Under the pieces are notes generated by a model that ran no database searches, was not told where the DNA came from, and was given only the letters and a program-made list of their open reading frames with translations. The position numbers and the translations under genes were made by a program. 64,000 bases of DNA from Skermanella aerolata KACC 11604 (GTDB lineage: Bacteria > Pseudomonadota > Alphaproteobacteria > Azospirillales > Azospirillaceae), in the NCBI RefSeq assembly GCF_000936425.1, contig NZ_AVFK01000001.1:434001-498000 (forward strand), written 5' to 3'. Of this stretch, positions 57,583-64,000 are shown in pieces (the first letter of the stretch is position 1; each line of letters opens with the position of its first letter).

Positions 57583-58038
57583 TCATCTTCTCAGCAGGGA
57601 GGTCAGACGTTTGATCAGCATCTGTTCGGGGAGACCGAGGAGGTCCTTGCCTTCCTCTACGATCAGCCGTTCCCTGGCCTGGGCACTCAGCGCCTGCCGG
57701 ATATCGCCCAACACGCGAGGCGGCGCCACAAGTACCAGAGTATCGAACAGTCCCTGTGCAGCGGCCCGGTTGACCAGTTCGGCAATCGCAACCTCGAACC
57801 GTAGCTTCGCTGCCTCGTGGGGATCGGCTTTCCCATCTACGGCATGCCGGGACGGGGAAGCGCTCTCATAACTCCGGCCGGGCCGGTCGCTGACAAGGTC
57901 GTGGCCGGGCGTTTGTACTTCGGCTGACTTCTCGTCGATGACGACTTCAAAATGACGGTGATCCGAGGATCGGCGCTGGAGAATGCGGGTCCTGCCGCCA
58001 TCGGCCAGGACGAACCAGATCGTACCGCGCTTGTTCAT
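57583..58038 (-). CDS. Host attachment / baeRF-family protein
   Basis: A 151-residue protein of the 'host attachment' family: MNKRGTIWFVLADGGRTRIL, DPHEAAKLRFEVAIAELVNRAA, FDTLVLVAPPRVLG and LIVEEGKDLLGLPEQ. This is a release-factor-1-like fold of unknown molecular role, first linked to plant attachment in rhizobia. ATG 58038 is used (GGGAGCAGAC before it). An FNR/FixK-like box lies 67 nt upstream at 58105. Confidence 0.85.
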   Translation of the reverse strand: MNKRGTIWFVLADGGRTRILQRRSSDHRHFEVVIDEKSAEVQTPGHDLVSDRPGRSYESASPSRHAVDGKADPHEAAKLRFEVAIAELVNRAAAQGLFDTLVLVAPPRVLGDIRQALSAQARERLIVEEGKDLLGLPEQMLIKRLTSLLRR

Positions 58039-58104
58039 GTCTGCTCCCTGCTGCCGACACCCTGGATTCCCCGGCGATTGCACAGCTTCCTCCTCTCCTC
58101 GGCA

Positions 58105-58118
58105 TTAACCTGGATCAG
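58105..58118. promoter_or_regulatory. FNR/FixK-like box (7 of 10)
   Basis: TTAAC-CTGG-ATCAG compared with TTGAT-N4-ATCAA, 67 nt upstream of the host-attachment start. The conserved CTGG centre is shared with the box at 62193. Confidence 0.4.
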
Positions 58119-58159
58119 GGTTACCTCCAGCGGAGGCGGGGCCGATCATTGGGCTGGTT

Positions 58160-58173
58160 TTGATACGAAGCAA
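58160..58173. promoter_or_regulatory. FNR/FixK-like box (9 of 10)
   Basis: TTGAT-ACGA-AGCAA, one mismatch from the FNR/FixK consensus, between the host-attachment and fnr-like genes. Confidence 0.5.
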
Positions 58174-58534
58174 TGACCGCTCGGCCATCGGTCCTTCAGC
58201 CTATAGGCGGATCGAGACAGTTCATGGCAATGAGAAACGAAAGGTGATTATCCCTATGACGGTGATGATAAAATCTCTGTGTTTTCAATGATTTGTTATT
58301 GCTTTCTCTTGGACTATCCCCTTTGAATAATAGACGCGTACTGCACAAAAAACATAAAATTATTTTAAGGAAGAACGAGAGAACTTATAAGTTCCTGTTA
58401 AAGAAAAGAGAGATGATGAAATCTCTGTTCGAATCACCAAGGACGTCTTTCAGTACTTCCAAACATGACCTGCGGGATCGTCAAAAATCTTGTTCTTCCA
58501 TGTATGGTTTTATCCGCATGGGCAGGAGGCCATC

Positions 58535-59359
58535 ATGAACGGCAATTCCGCAGGGATATCGTCGGGTGCAGGACCGGTGCGCCACGCCATGGTGTCATGT
58601 TCCCGCCGCCCGCCCGCCGGACGGGGGCCGTATTGCAGGACTTGCTTGGCCTGGGATCAAAGCCTGTGCCGTCAGATAGCCGGGAGCGACTTCGACCGGC
58701 TGTTTCCCAACGGCATACGCTACCAGACGCGCGAGGCGGGCGTAGCGCTGTTCCATCAGGGGCAGCCTTTCGATCAGGTGCTGATCATCCGGAGCGGCTG
58801 GGTGCTGACCTACAAGGTGTTCCAGGACGGTCAGCGCCAGATCATCCGTTTCGCGCTGCCGGGCGACCTGATCGGTTTCGAAGGCGATGACACCTCCGGA
58901 ATGGCCTACACGGCCGAGGCCCTCTCGGACGTCACCCTGTGCAGCTTCAAGCGCTCGTTGTTCTACGGCGTCTGCTCCAGTTCGCCTCAAATGGCGATGA
59001 ACTTCGCGGCGGCAGTCACCCGCGAGGCTCTGGCCGCCTGGAACCACGTCGGAGCGCTGGGGCAGCAGTCGGCGATGGGCCGGGTCGCGAACCTGCTGCT
59101 CGACCTGCATCGCCGGGCAGTAGCCCAGTGCGGAGCGGATGGCCCGGCGGTCCGGCTCCCGATCAATCAGATCCATATCGCCGACGCCACGGGGCTTACC
59201 TCGGTCCACGTTTGCCGCACTCTGAAGCAGATGAAGCTGGAACGCCTGCTGGAGTTCGGCAAGGGACAACTCGTCCTGCTCGACCCGGAACGCCTTGCCG
59301 AGATCGCCCAGCTCGATCCGGAAGTAGAGCTGTACCAGCCACCCCTGGCAGTGGCTTGA
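58535..59359 (+). CDS. Crp/Fnr-family regulator with oxygen-sensing cluster motif (FnrN/FixK class)
   Basis: A 274-residue transcription factor: N-terminal cysteine motif Cys34-x2-Cys37-x7-Cys45 and a distal Cys136 (DVTLCSF), a cyclic-nucleotide-binding beta-roll (about 65-160) and a C-terminal helix-turn-helix (HIADATGLTSVHVCRTLKQM). The spacing is that of FnrN-type regulators, which bind a 4Fe-4S cluster and are inactivated by oxygen; the E. coli FNR spacing is x2/x5. AGGAGG is 5 nt before ATG 58535. Cytochrome genes follow 52 nt later. Confidence 0.9.
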   Translation: MNGNSAGISSGAGPVRHAMVSCSRRPPAGRGPYCRTCLAWDQSLCRQIAGSDFDRLFPNGIRYQTREAGVALFHQGQPFDQVLIIRSGWVLTYKVFQDGQRQIIRFALPGDLIGFEGDDTSGMAYTAEALSDVTLCSFKRSLFYGVCSSSPQMAMNFAAAVTREALAAWNHVGALGQQSAMGRVANLLLDLHRRAVAQCGADGPAVRLPINQIHIADATGLTSVHVCRTLKQMKLERLLEFGKGQLVLLDPERLAEIAQLDPEVELYQPPLAVA

Positions 59360-59380
59360 GGGAAGCGACGGCAAGGACCG

Positions 59381-59410
59381 GCAATGGAGGTTGCGGCAAT
59401 GGAGGTTGCG
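59381..59410. repeat. Tandem 15-bp duplication carrying the Shine-Dalgarno
   Basis: GCAATGGAGGTTGCG is repeated twice head-to-tail. Each copy has GGAGG; the second serves ATG 59412. Confidence 0.9.
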
Positions 59411-59411
59411 A

Positions 59412-59750
59412 ATGCGCAGGATTCTTCTGGTGGCAGCTCTGCCGGTTATGATGGCGATGCTCGGCACGGCCGCGCTGGCCGCCACCGATGGGCCGGGGCA
59501 GCCGGGCTATGGACGCGGCTTGGCCGGGGATCTTTGCGGCGATTGTCACATCGTCTCTCCCGACCAGCACTATGACGGACAGATCGGACCCAACCTGATC
59601 GAGCGCGTGCGGGAGCCCGAGATCACCGAACTGGCCCTCCGCAGCTACTTGCAGACCACCCATCCCGTCATGCCGAACATCATGCTGACACGGGAACAGG
59701 CCGACGACGTCATCGCCTACCTGCTGACCTTCAAGGGCAAACCCAAATGA
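59412..59750 (+). CDS. Small c-type cytochrome (monoheme)
   Basis: A 112-residue periplasmic cytochrome c: signal peptide (about 1-24), heme motif CGDCH (42-46) and a distal methionine in THPVMPNIML. It should carry one electron between periplasmic redox partners. It follows the FNR-like regulator and overlaps the next cytochrome gene (ATGA), so the two form an operon. Confidence 0.9.
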   Translation: MRRILLVAALPVMMAMLGTAALAATDGPGQPGYGRGLAGDLCGDCHIVSPDQHYDGQIGPNLIERVREPEITELALRSYLQTTHPVMPNIMLTREQADDVIAYLLTFKGKPK

Positions 59751-60064
59751 CCGCTCCGTTCCTGAAGGCGGTACCGTTCCTCCTGGCGATGGCCATCGCC
59801 GGCAGTAGCCCGGCATGGGCGGCCGATCCGGCCGAAGGCCGCAGGATCGCCGAGAGCTGGTGCTCCTCCTGCCACGTGGCGGCCGATCGTGGACCCGGGA
59901 CCGACGCCGTTCCCACCCTGCAACGCATCGCCGCCGATCCGCGCCGCGATCCCGGATGGCTTCGCCAATGGCTGAACGATCCGCATCCGCCGATGCCCGA
60001 CCTAAACCTTTCGCATGCGGAGATCGAGAACGTCGTCGCCTATCTGCAAACGCTCGCCCGCTGA
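59747..60064 (+). CDS. Small c-type cytochrome (monoheme)
   Basis: A 105-residue periplasmic cytochrome c with signal peptide (about 1-25), heme motif CSSCH (39-43) and distal methionine in HPPMPDLNLS. It shares the ATGA overlap with the upstream cytochrome and is similar to it in length and layout, so the pair may come from an old duplication. The partner oxidase or reductase is not in the window. Confidence 0.9.
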   Translation: MTAPFLKAVPFLLAMAIAGSSPAWAADPAEGRRIAESWCSSCHVAADRGPGTDAVPTLQRIAADPRRDPGWLRQWLNDPHPPMPDLNLSHAEIENVVAYLQTLAR

Positions 60065-60075
60065 ACGTCCCGCCC

Positions 60076-60089
60076 TTAACTTGTATCAA
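60076..60089. promoter_or_regulatory. FNR/FixK-like box (8 of 10)
   Basis: TTAAC-TTGT-ATCAA, 75 nt upstream of the alcohol dehydrogenase start. Confidence 0.4.
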
Positions 60090-60163
60090 CCGCCTTAGAC
60101 GACGGCTTGTTAGTATTTCCCCAAGTGCCCGATCAAGGGCGCGCACCAGAATACGGGGGAAAC

Positions 60164-61237
60164 ATGCCGCAGATGAAAGCCGCCATCTTCGTCGAGCCCG
60201 GACGGATCGTGCTCGAGCAGAAACCTGTCCCGGACGTCGGTCCGATGGATGCCCTGGTCCGCATCACGACGACCACCATCTGCGGCACCGACGTCCATAT
60301 CCTCAAGGGCGAGTATCCCGTAGCACGCGGATTGACGGTCGGGCACGAACCGGTCGGCGTGATCGAGAAGCTGGGATCGGCCGTCCAGGGCTACGCCGAG
60401 GGCCAGCGCGTCATCGCAGGCGCCATCTGCCCCAGCGGCCACAGCCACGCCTCGCTGTGCGGTTTCCACTCGCAAGACGGTGCCGGGACCCGGCACGGCT
60501 GGAAGCCGCTCGGCGGCTGGCGTTTCGGCAACACCATCGACGGCTGCCAGGCCGAGTACGTGCTGGTGCCGGACGCCATGGTCAACTTAGCCCCGGTCCC
60601 GGACGGCCTGACCGACGAGGAAGTCCTGATGTGCCCGGACATCATGTCCACCGGCTTCGCGGGCGCCGAACGGGCAGGGATCAAGATCGGCGACACCGTC
60701 GCGGTATTCGCCCAAGGACCCATCGGCCTGTGCGCCACGGCAGGGGCCAAGCTGTGCGGCGCCACGACCGTGATCGGGGTCGATACCGTGCAGGCCCGCA
60801 TGGAAGCGTCCCGCCGCATGGGAGCCGACATAACGGTCGACTTCAAGGCGGGCGATCCGGTCGATCAGATCATGCGGATCACCGACGGACGCGGCGTCGA
60901 TGTCGCGATCGAGGCGCTTGGCACCCAGGCCACCTTCGAAGCCTGTCTGCGCGTGCTGCGCCCCGGCGGCACCCTCTCCAGCCTCGGCGTCTATTCCAGC
61001 GACCTCAAAATCCCGCTCGGACCCTTCGCCGCCGGGCTGGGCGACCACACGATCGTCACGTCCCTGTGCCCCGGCGGCAAGGAGCGGATGCGCCGCCTCC
61101 TGAACGTCGTCGCCTCCCACCGCGTGGATCTCCGCCCGATGGTCACCCACCGCTTCAAGCTGGACGACATCGAGGCCGCCTACGACCTGTTCTCGCACCA
61201 GCGCGACGGCGTGCTCAAGGTCGCCATCACTCCCTGA
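60164..61237 (+). CDS. Zinc-dependent alcohol dehydrogenase (MDR family)
   Basis: A 357-residue medium-chain dehydrogenase: catalytic zinc ligands Cys40, His61 and Glu62 (CGTDVHILKGEY and VGHEPVGV), Rossmann region VFAQGPIGLCA and a GVD acidic residue after beta-2 suggesting NAD preference. The structural-zinc loop looks absent, replaced by CPSGHSHASLCGFHS. It resembles tetrameric secondary-alcohol dehydrogenases of anaerobes. ATG 60164 is preceded by GGGGGAA; an upstream in-frame start at 60107 is less likely. An FNR-like box upstream suggests low-oxygen induction. Confidence 0.88.
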   Translation: MPQMKAAIFVEPGRIVLEQKPVPDVGPMDALVRITTTTICGTDVHILKGEYPVARGLTVGHEPVGVIEKLGSAVQGYAEGQRVIAGAICPSGHSHASLCGFHSQDGAGTRHGWKPLGGWRFGNTIDGCQAEYVLVPDAMVNLAPVPDGLTDEEVLMCPDIMSTGFAGAERAGIKIGDTVAVFAQGPIGLCATAGAKLCGATTVIGVDTVQARMEASRRMGADITVDFKAGDPVDQIMRITDGRGVDVAIEALGTQATFEACLRVLRPGGTLSSLGVYSSDLKIPLGPFAAGLGDHTIVTSLCPGGKERMRRLLNVVASHRVDLRPMVTHRFKLDDIEAAYDLFSHQRDGVLKVAITP

Positions 61238-61283
61238 GCACACGACCCGCAGCACGCCGCCCCGCCAGCACCCGCACCGAAGC

Positions 61284-62102
61284 TTAATGCGCCATCAAAA
61301 CCGGCACATCCATATAGTCGAGCACGGTGCGGGTCGCCCCGCCAAGCACCCACTCCCGCAGGCGTGACCGCCCGTAGGCACCCATCACGACAAGGTCCGC
61401 CTTGCTTGCCCGCGCCGCCTCCAGAATCGCCGTCCCCGCGTCGCTCCCGGCGGCGTCGGTCTTCCGGATTTCCGCCTCGACACCGTGGCGTTTCAGATAC
61501 GCCCCGATGTCGAGCAGCGGCCCGGACGCTGCCGGGACCTTCTCGCGCTGCTCGCTGCCTATCAGCACCACGACATGATCGGCCTCGGCGATCAGCGGCA
61601 TCGCGCCCATCACGGCGTCTGCTGCCTGGGCGCTGCCATTCCAGGCGATCAGGATGCGCCGCCCAGGGTCGAGGAAGGGGCCGGTGGACGGAACGGCCAG
61701 GATCGGACGCCCGCCCGGCATGGTCACCATCCGCTCGACCACGCCCCAGCCCTCGTCCGGTTCGGTCTTGCCGACGACGACGATGTCCTGAAGCCGGCTC
61801 GCCATGGCGATCAGGTCGGCCGCTTCACCCTCGCAGGTCACCCAGTCGAACTGGACGCCCTCGCGCTGCGCCAGCGCGCGGATACGTTCTTGCGCCTGAG
61901 CCGCTGCGGCATAATCACGCTCGACCAAGCCTTGCAGCGGAGCCGATTTCTCGGTAAGGATCTGCTTGAAGCGCGCGACATCCTCCAGCGCGTAGAGGCA
62001 TGTTACCCGCGCGTCGAAACGCCCGCCAAGCCGCAAGGCGACTTCGACAGGTTCGATGGAACCGTACGGCCGGACATGTACGAGAATGTCTTGGTAGGTC
62101 AT
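61284..62102 (-). CDS. Universal stress protein with two UspA domains
   Basis: A 272-residue tandem UspA protein: domain 1 (about 1-145) and domain 2 (about 150-272). The second domain has the ATP-binding GxxG-type loop VVMGAYGRSRLREWVLGGATRTVL in parts. Tandem USPs are often induced by FNR/FixK in low oxygen. ATG 62102 is preceded by GAGAGGGAG; longer readings lack an SD. The FNR-like box at 62193 is about 91 nt upstream. Confidence 0.88.
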   Translation of the reverse strand: MTYQDILVHVRPYGSIEPVEVALRLGGRFDARVTCLYALEDVARFKQILTEKSAPLQGLVERDYAAAAQAQERIRALAQREGVQFDWVTCEGEAADLIAMASRLQDIVVVGKTEPDEGWGVVERMVTMPGGRPILAVPSTGPFLDPGRRILIAWNGSAQAADAVMGAMPLIAEADHVVVLIGSEQREKVPAASGPLLDIGAYLKRHGVEAEIRKTDAAGSDAGTAILEAARASKADLVVMGAYGRSRLREWVLGGATRTVLDYMDVPVLMAH

Positions 62103-62192
62103 CGCCGCCACTCCCTCTCGAATTTTTAGTTTTGAATCGCGACGCTTCGCGATCTGGATGACCGATGGTCTGCCCGCATACTTCGTTATGCA

Positions 62193-62206
62193 TTGACCTG
62201 GATCAT
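62193..62206. promoter_or_regulatory. FNR/FixK-like box (8 of 10)
   Basis: TTGAC-CTGG-ATCAT upstream of the universal stress gene; the CTGG core is common in FixK boxes. Confidence 0.45.
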
Positions 62207-62336
62207 GTATTTGTCCCTCGACCAAAGAATTGGTCAGGGGAACAATCCAATGCGCAATCGCCAGCGTGTTCGGCCTCGGTTACCATGACACGGTAAGACG
62301 CAAAACAAGAACAGTTCAAACGGGAGGAATCGAGCC

Positions 62337-63359
62337 ATGAGGAGACTGTCATCGGCTGTCTTCAGGGTAGCCGCGGCCTTTCTGGTCGCGACGATTACTG
62401 TGTGCGGCGCAGCATCAATTTCGCAGGCGCAAGATAAGGTCCGTATCGCCTTCCTGGTCAAGAACCTCGGCAACCGCTTCTTCGACGCGGTGCGCGACGG
62501 CGGGACGGAAGCGGCCAAGGAACTGGGCAACGTCGAGATCATCTATGTCGGCCCGACCTCCGCCACCGCCGAGGGGCAGATCGAGATCATCAACTCCCTG
62601 ATGGCGCAGCGGGTCAACGCCATCGCCATCTCCGCCAACGACACCAACGCCCTGATTCCCGCCACCAAGCGGGCGATGGACCGGGGCATCAAGGTCGTCT
62701 CCTTCGACAGCGCGATCGCGTCCGAAGGCCGCATCATCCAGGTCGATCCGTCCGAGACCAAGCTGATCGGCGCCAAGCAGGTCCAGATGATGGCCGACGC
62801 CATGGGCGGGGAGGGCGAGTTCGCCATCCTCAGCGCTGCATCCACCATGACGAACCAGAACAACTGGATCGCCGCCATGAAAGAGGAACTGAAGGACCCG
62901 AAATACGCCAAGATGAAGCTGGTCACCACCGCCTATGGCGACGACCAGTCGGACAAGAGCTACCGCGAGACTTTGGGCCTGTTCAAATCCTACCCAAACC
63001 TCAAGGGCATCATCTCGCCGACCTCCATCGGCATCGTTGCCGCCGCCAAGGCCGTGACCGACCAAAACCTCGTCGGCAAGGTGTACGTAACGGGCTTGGG
63101 CCTGCCGTCGGAAATGAAGGCCGCCGTCGAGGCCGGGGCCACCAAGTCCTTCGCGATCTGGAACCCGATCGACCTTGGCTACACCACGACGCAGATCGCC
63201 TACAACCTGATCAAGGGCACCGTGAAGGGCGTTCCCGGCGATGAAGTTCCAGCCGGACGCATGGGCAAGGTCAAGGTCGGTCCCGACGGCGTCGTCGTCA
63301 TGGCCGAGCCCTTCACCTTCGACAAGTCGAACGTCGCCGAATACGCCAAGGTGTTCTAA
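62337..63359 (+). CDS. rhaS: Sugar ABC transporter substrate-binding protein, RhaS type
   Basis: A 340-residue periplasmic binding protein of the ribose/rhamnose cluster: signal peptide (about 1-31), then KVRIAFLVKNLGNRFFDAVRDG, AISANDTNALIPA, VSFDSAIASEGRI and a C-terminal YTTTQIAYNLIKG. The best family fit is the rhamnose-binding RhaS, so uptake of L-rhamnose or a related deoxy sugar is likely. GGGAGGAA precedes the ATG. The ATPase gene starts 3 nt after its stop. Confidence 0.85.
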   Translation: MRRLSSAVFRVAAAFLVATITVCGAASISQAQDKVRIAFLVKNLGNRFFDAVRDGGTEAAKELGNVEIIYVGPTSATAEGQIEIINSLMAQRVNAIAISANDTNALIPATKRAMDRGIKVVSFDSAIASEGRIIQVDPSETKLIGAKQVQMMADAMGGEGEFAILSAASTMTNQNNWIAAMKEELKDPKYAKMKLVTTAYGDDQSDKSYRETLGLFKSYPNLKGIISPTSIGIVAAAKAVTDQNLVGKVYVTGLGLPSEMKAAVEAGATKSFAIWNPIDLGYTTTQIAYNLIKGTVKGVPGDEVPAGRMGKVKVGPDGVVVMAEPFTFDKSNVAEYAKVF

Positions 63360-63362
63360 AGC

Positions 63363-64000
63363 ATGGAGATCCTCGCGCTGTCCGGGGTTTCCAAAAGCTT
63401 CCCCGGCGTCAAGGCGCTCGACGACGTCCGGCTCAGCCTGCGGGCCGGAGAAGTCATGGCGCTGGTTGGAGAGAACGGCGCCGGCAAGTCCACCCTCGTC
63501 AAGATCCTGACCGGGATCGAAAAGCCGGACGCCGGGGAGATCCTGATCGACGGCGCTCCGGTCGATTTCGGCTCGCCCTTTGACGCATGGCGGGCCGGGA
63601 TCACCGCTATCCACCAGGAAACCGTGATGTTCGACGACCTGACCGTCGCCGAGAACATTCACATGGGCCATCACCCCACGCTGGGGCGCGGCCCTTTCCG
63701 GCGGTTCGTGGACTGGCGGGCCATGAGGGCGCACACGAGCGCCGTCCTGGCTCGGCTGGAGGTCAACATCTCGCCCGATACCGTGCTCCGCGAACTGACA
63801 GTGGCGCAGAAGCACATCGTCGGCATCGCCAAGGCGCTGTCGCACGATTCGCGCATCGTCATCATGGACGAGCCGACGGCCGCCCTGTCCCAGCACGAGA
63901 TCGGCGAGCTTTACAAGATCGTCGCCCAGCTCAAGGCGGCTGGTAAGGCTGTTCTCTTCATCAGCCACAAGTTCGACGAGCTCTTCGCCATCGCCGACCG
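63363..64000 (+). CDS. rhaT: Sugar ABC transporter ATP-binding protein, RhaT type (runs off right edge)
   Basis: First ~212 residues of a sugar ABC ATPase: Walker A GENGAGKST (36-44), Q-loop IHQETVMFDDLTV, signature LTVAQKHIVGIAKAL (the sugar-type LSVAQ variant), Walker B RIVIMDEPTAAL and switch SHKFDEL. Family members have two fused ATPase halves and about 500 residues, so more than half is beyond the window. Coupled to rhaS by a 3-nt gap. Confidence 0.88.
   Translation, partial: MEILALSGVSKSFPGVKALDDVRLSLRAGEVMALVGENGAGKSTLVKILTGIEKPDAGEILIDGAPVDFGSPFDAWRAGITAIHQETVMFDDLTVAENIHMGHHPTLGRGPFRRFVDWRAMRAHTSAVLARLEVNISPDTVLRELTVAQKHIVGIAKALSHDSRIVIMDEPTAALSQHEIGELYKIVAQLKAAGKAVLFISHKFDELFAIAD

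Larger units (their letters stand above)
58039..58534. other. Divergent intergenic region between host-attachment gene and fnr-like gene
   Basis: About 500 nt with no supported gene. Its right half (58230-58480) is AT-rich. It holds two FNR/FixK-like half-matching boxes (58105-58118 and 58160-58173). Confidence 0.6.

Noticed and set aside
58293-58538. 81-residue Lys/Arg-rich reading frame before the fnr-like gene
   Set aside because: TTG start without SD in AT-rich DNA, and it overlaps the strong ribosome-binding site of the real gene.
1-64000. CRISPR arrays, tRNA or rRNA genes, intact insertion sequences or prophage
   Set aside because: No regularly spaced repeats beyond the three-unit iteron, no cloverleaf or rRNA signature seen, and no transposase or integrase frame recognised.

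Overview
This 64 kb window is GC-rich, chromosomal-looking DNA. Its gene content points to a free-living alphaproteobacterium: a PhyR-type general stress regulator, HWE/HisKA_2-type kinases, an FnrN/FixK-like regulator, DUF2161 and an Azospirillum/Skermanella-like mix of genes. That genus-level guess is inference from gene content; no rRNA, tRNA, CRISPR array or intact insertion sequence was seen.

Layout. (1) 1-12.5 kb, mixed core and envelope genes: a 5'-end fragment of glpD behind two GlpR-like operators, a ydbH-ynbE-ydbL phospholipid-transport operon, gamma carbonic anhydrase, a two-gene HlyD / M50-protease-HlyD export-like system facing a SEL1/Ala-Pro-rich protein, PRC-barrel, DUF533, YccF, a Gdx-type SMR exporter and MobB. 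(2) 12.6-27 kb, a signalling island: a PAS-PAS-GGDEF*-EAL protein with its receiver, a PIMT-erythromycin esterase fusion, DUF2161, then phyR-rsbR-rsbS-rsbT-(HATPase-SpoIIE)-(HATPase-HisKA_2 kinase) in one tight operon, followed by phoD, a GGDEF-EAL protein and a BLUF photoreceptor. (3) 28.5-50.3 kb, an exopolysaccharide locus with long AT-richer intergenic regions: acyltransferase, flippase, four glycosyltransferases, O-antigen-ligase-type polymerase, Wzc-like co-polymerase/kinase, priming sugar transferase and a PMT-like membrane protein. It is bracketed by three paralogous clan-A glycoside hydrolases, two with RTX/type I secretion tails, plus an RTX-only protein. It ends abruptly in a decayed TauD-family gene. 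(4) 50.7-64 kb, housekeeping and redox genes: FAD protein, DUF2235 hydrolase, Ldh2, HU, two head-to-head L,D-transpeptidases, a host-attachment protein, an FNR-type regulator with a C-x2-C-x7-C cluster motif, two small c-type cytochromes, a zinc alcohol dehydrogenase, a universal stress protein, and the start of a RhaS-type sugar ABC transporter running off the right edge.

How it may work together (inference): the c-di-GMP enzymes, the BLUF sensor and the stressosome/PhyR operon lie just upstream of the polysaccharide locus and could feed surface-matrix decisions. The secreted hydrolases probably trim or release the polymer. On the right side, FNR/FixK-like half-matching boxes lie before the host-attachment, alcohol dehydrogenase and universal stress genes around the fnr gene, suggesting a local low-oxygen regulon. 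The most novel-looking units are the stressosome wired to a PhyR phosphorelay, and the membrane protease that appears to carry a PqqD/RRE-like front domain and a HlyD tail.
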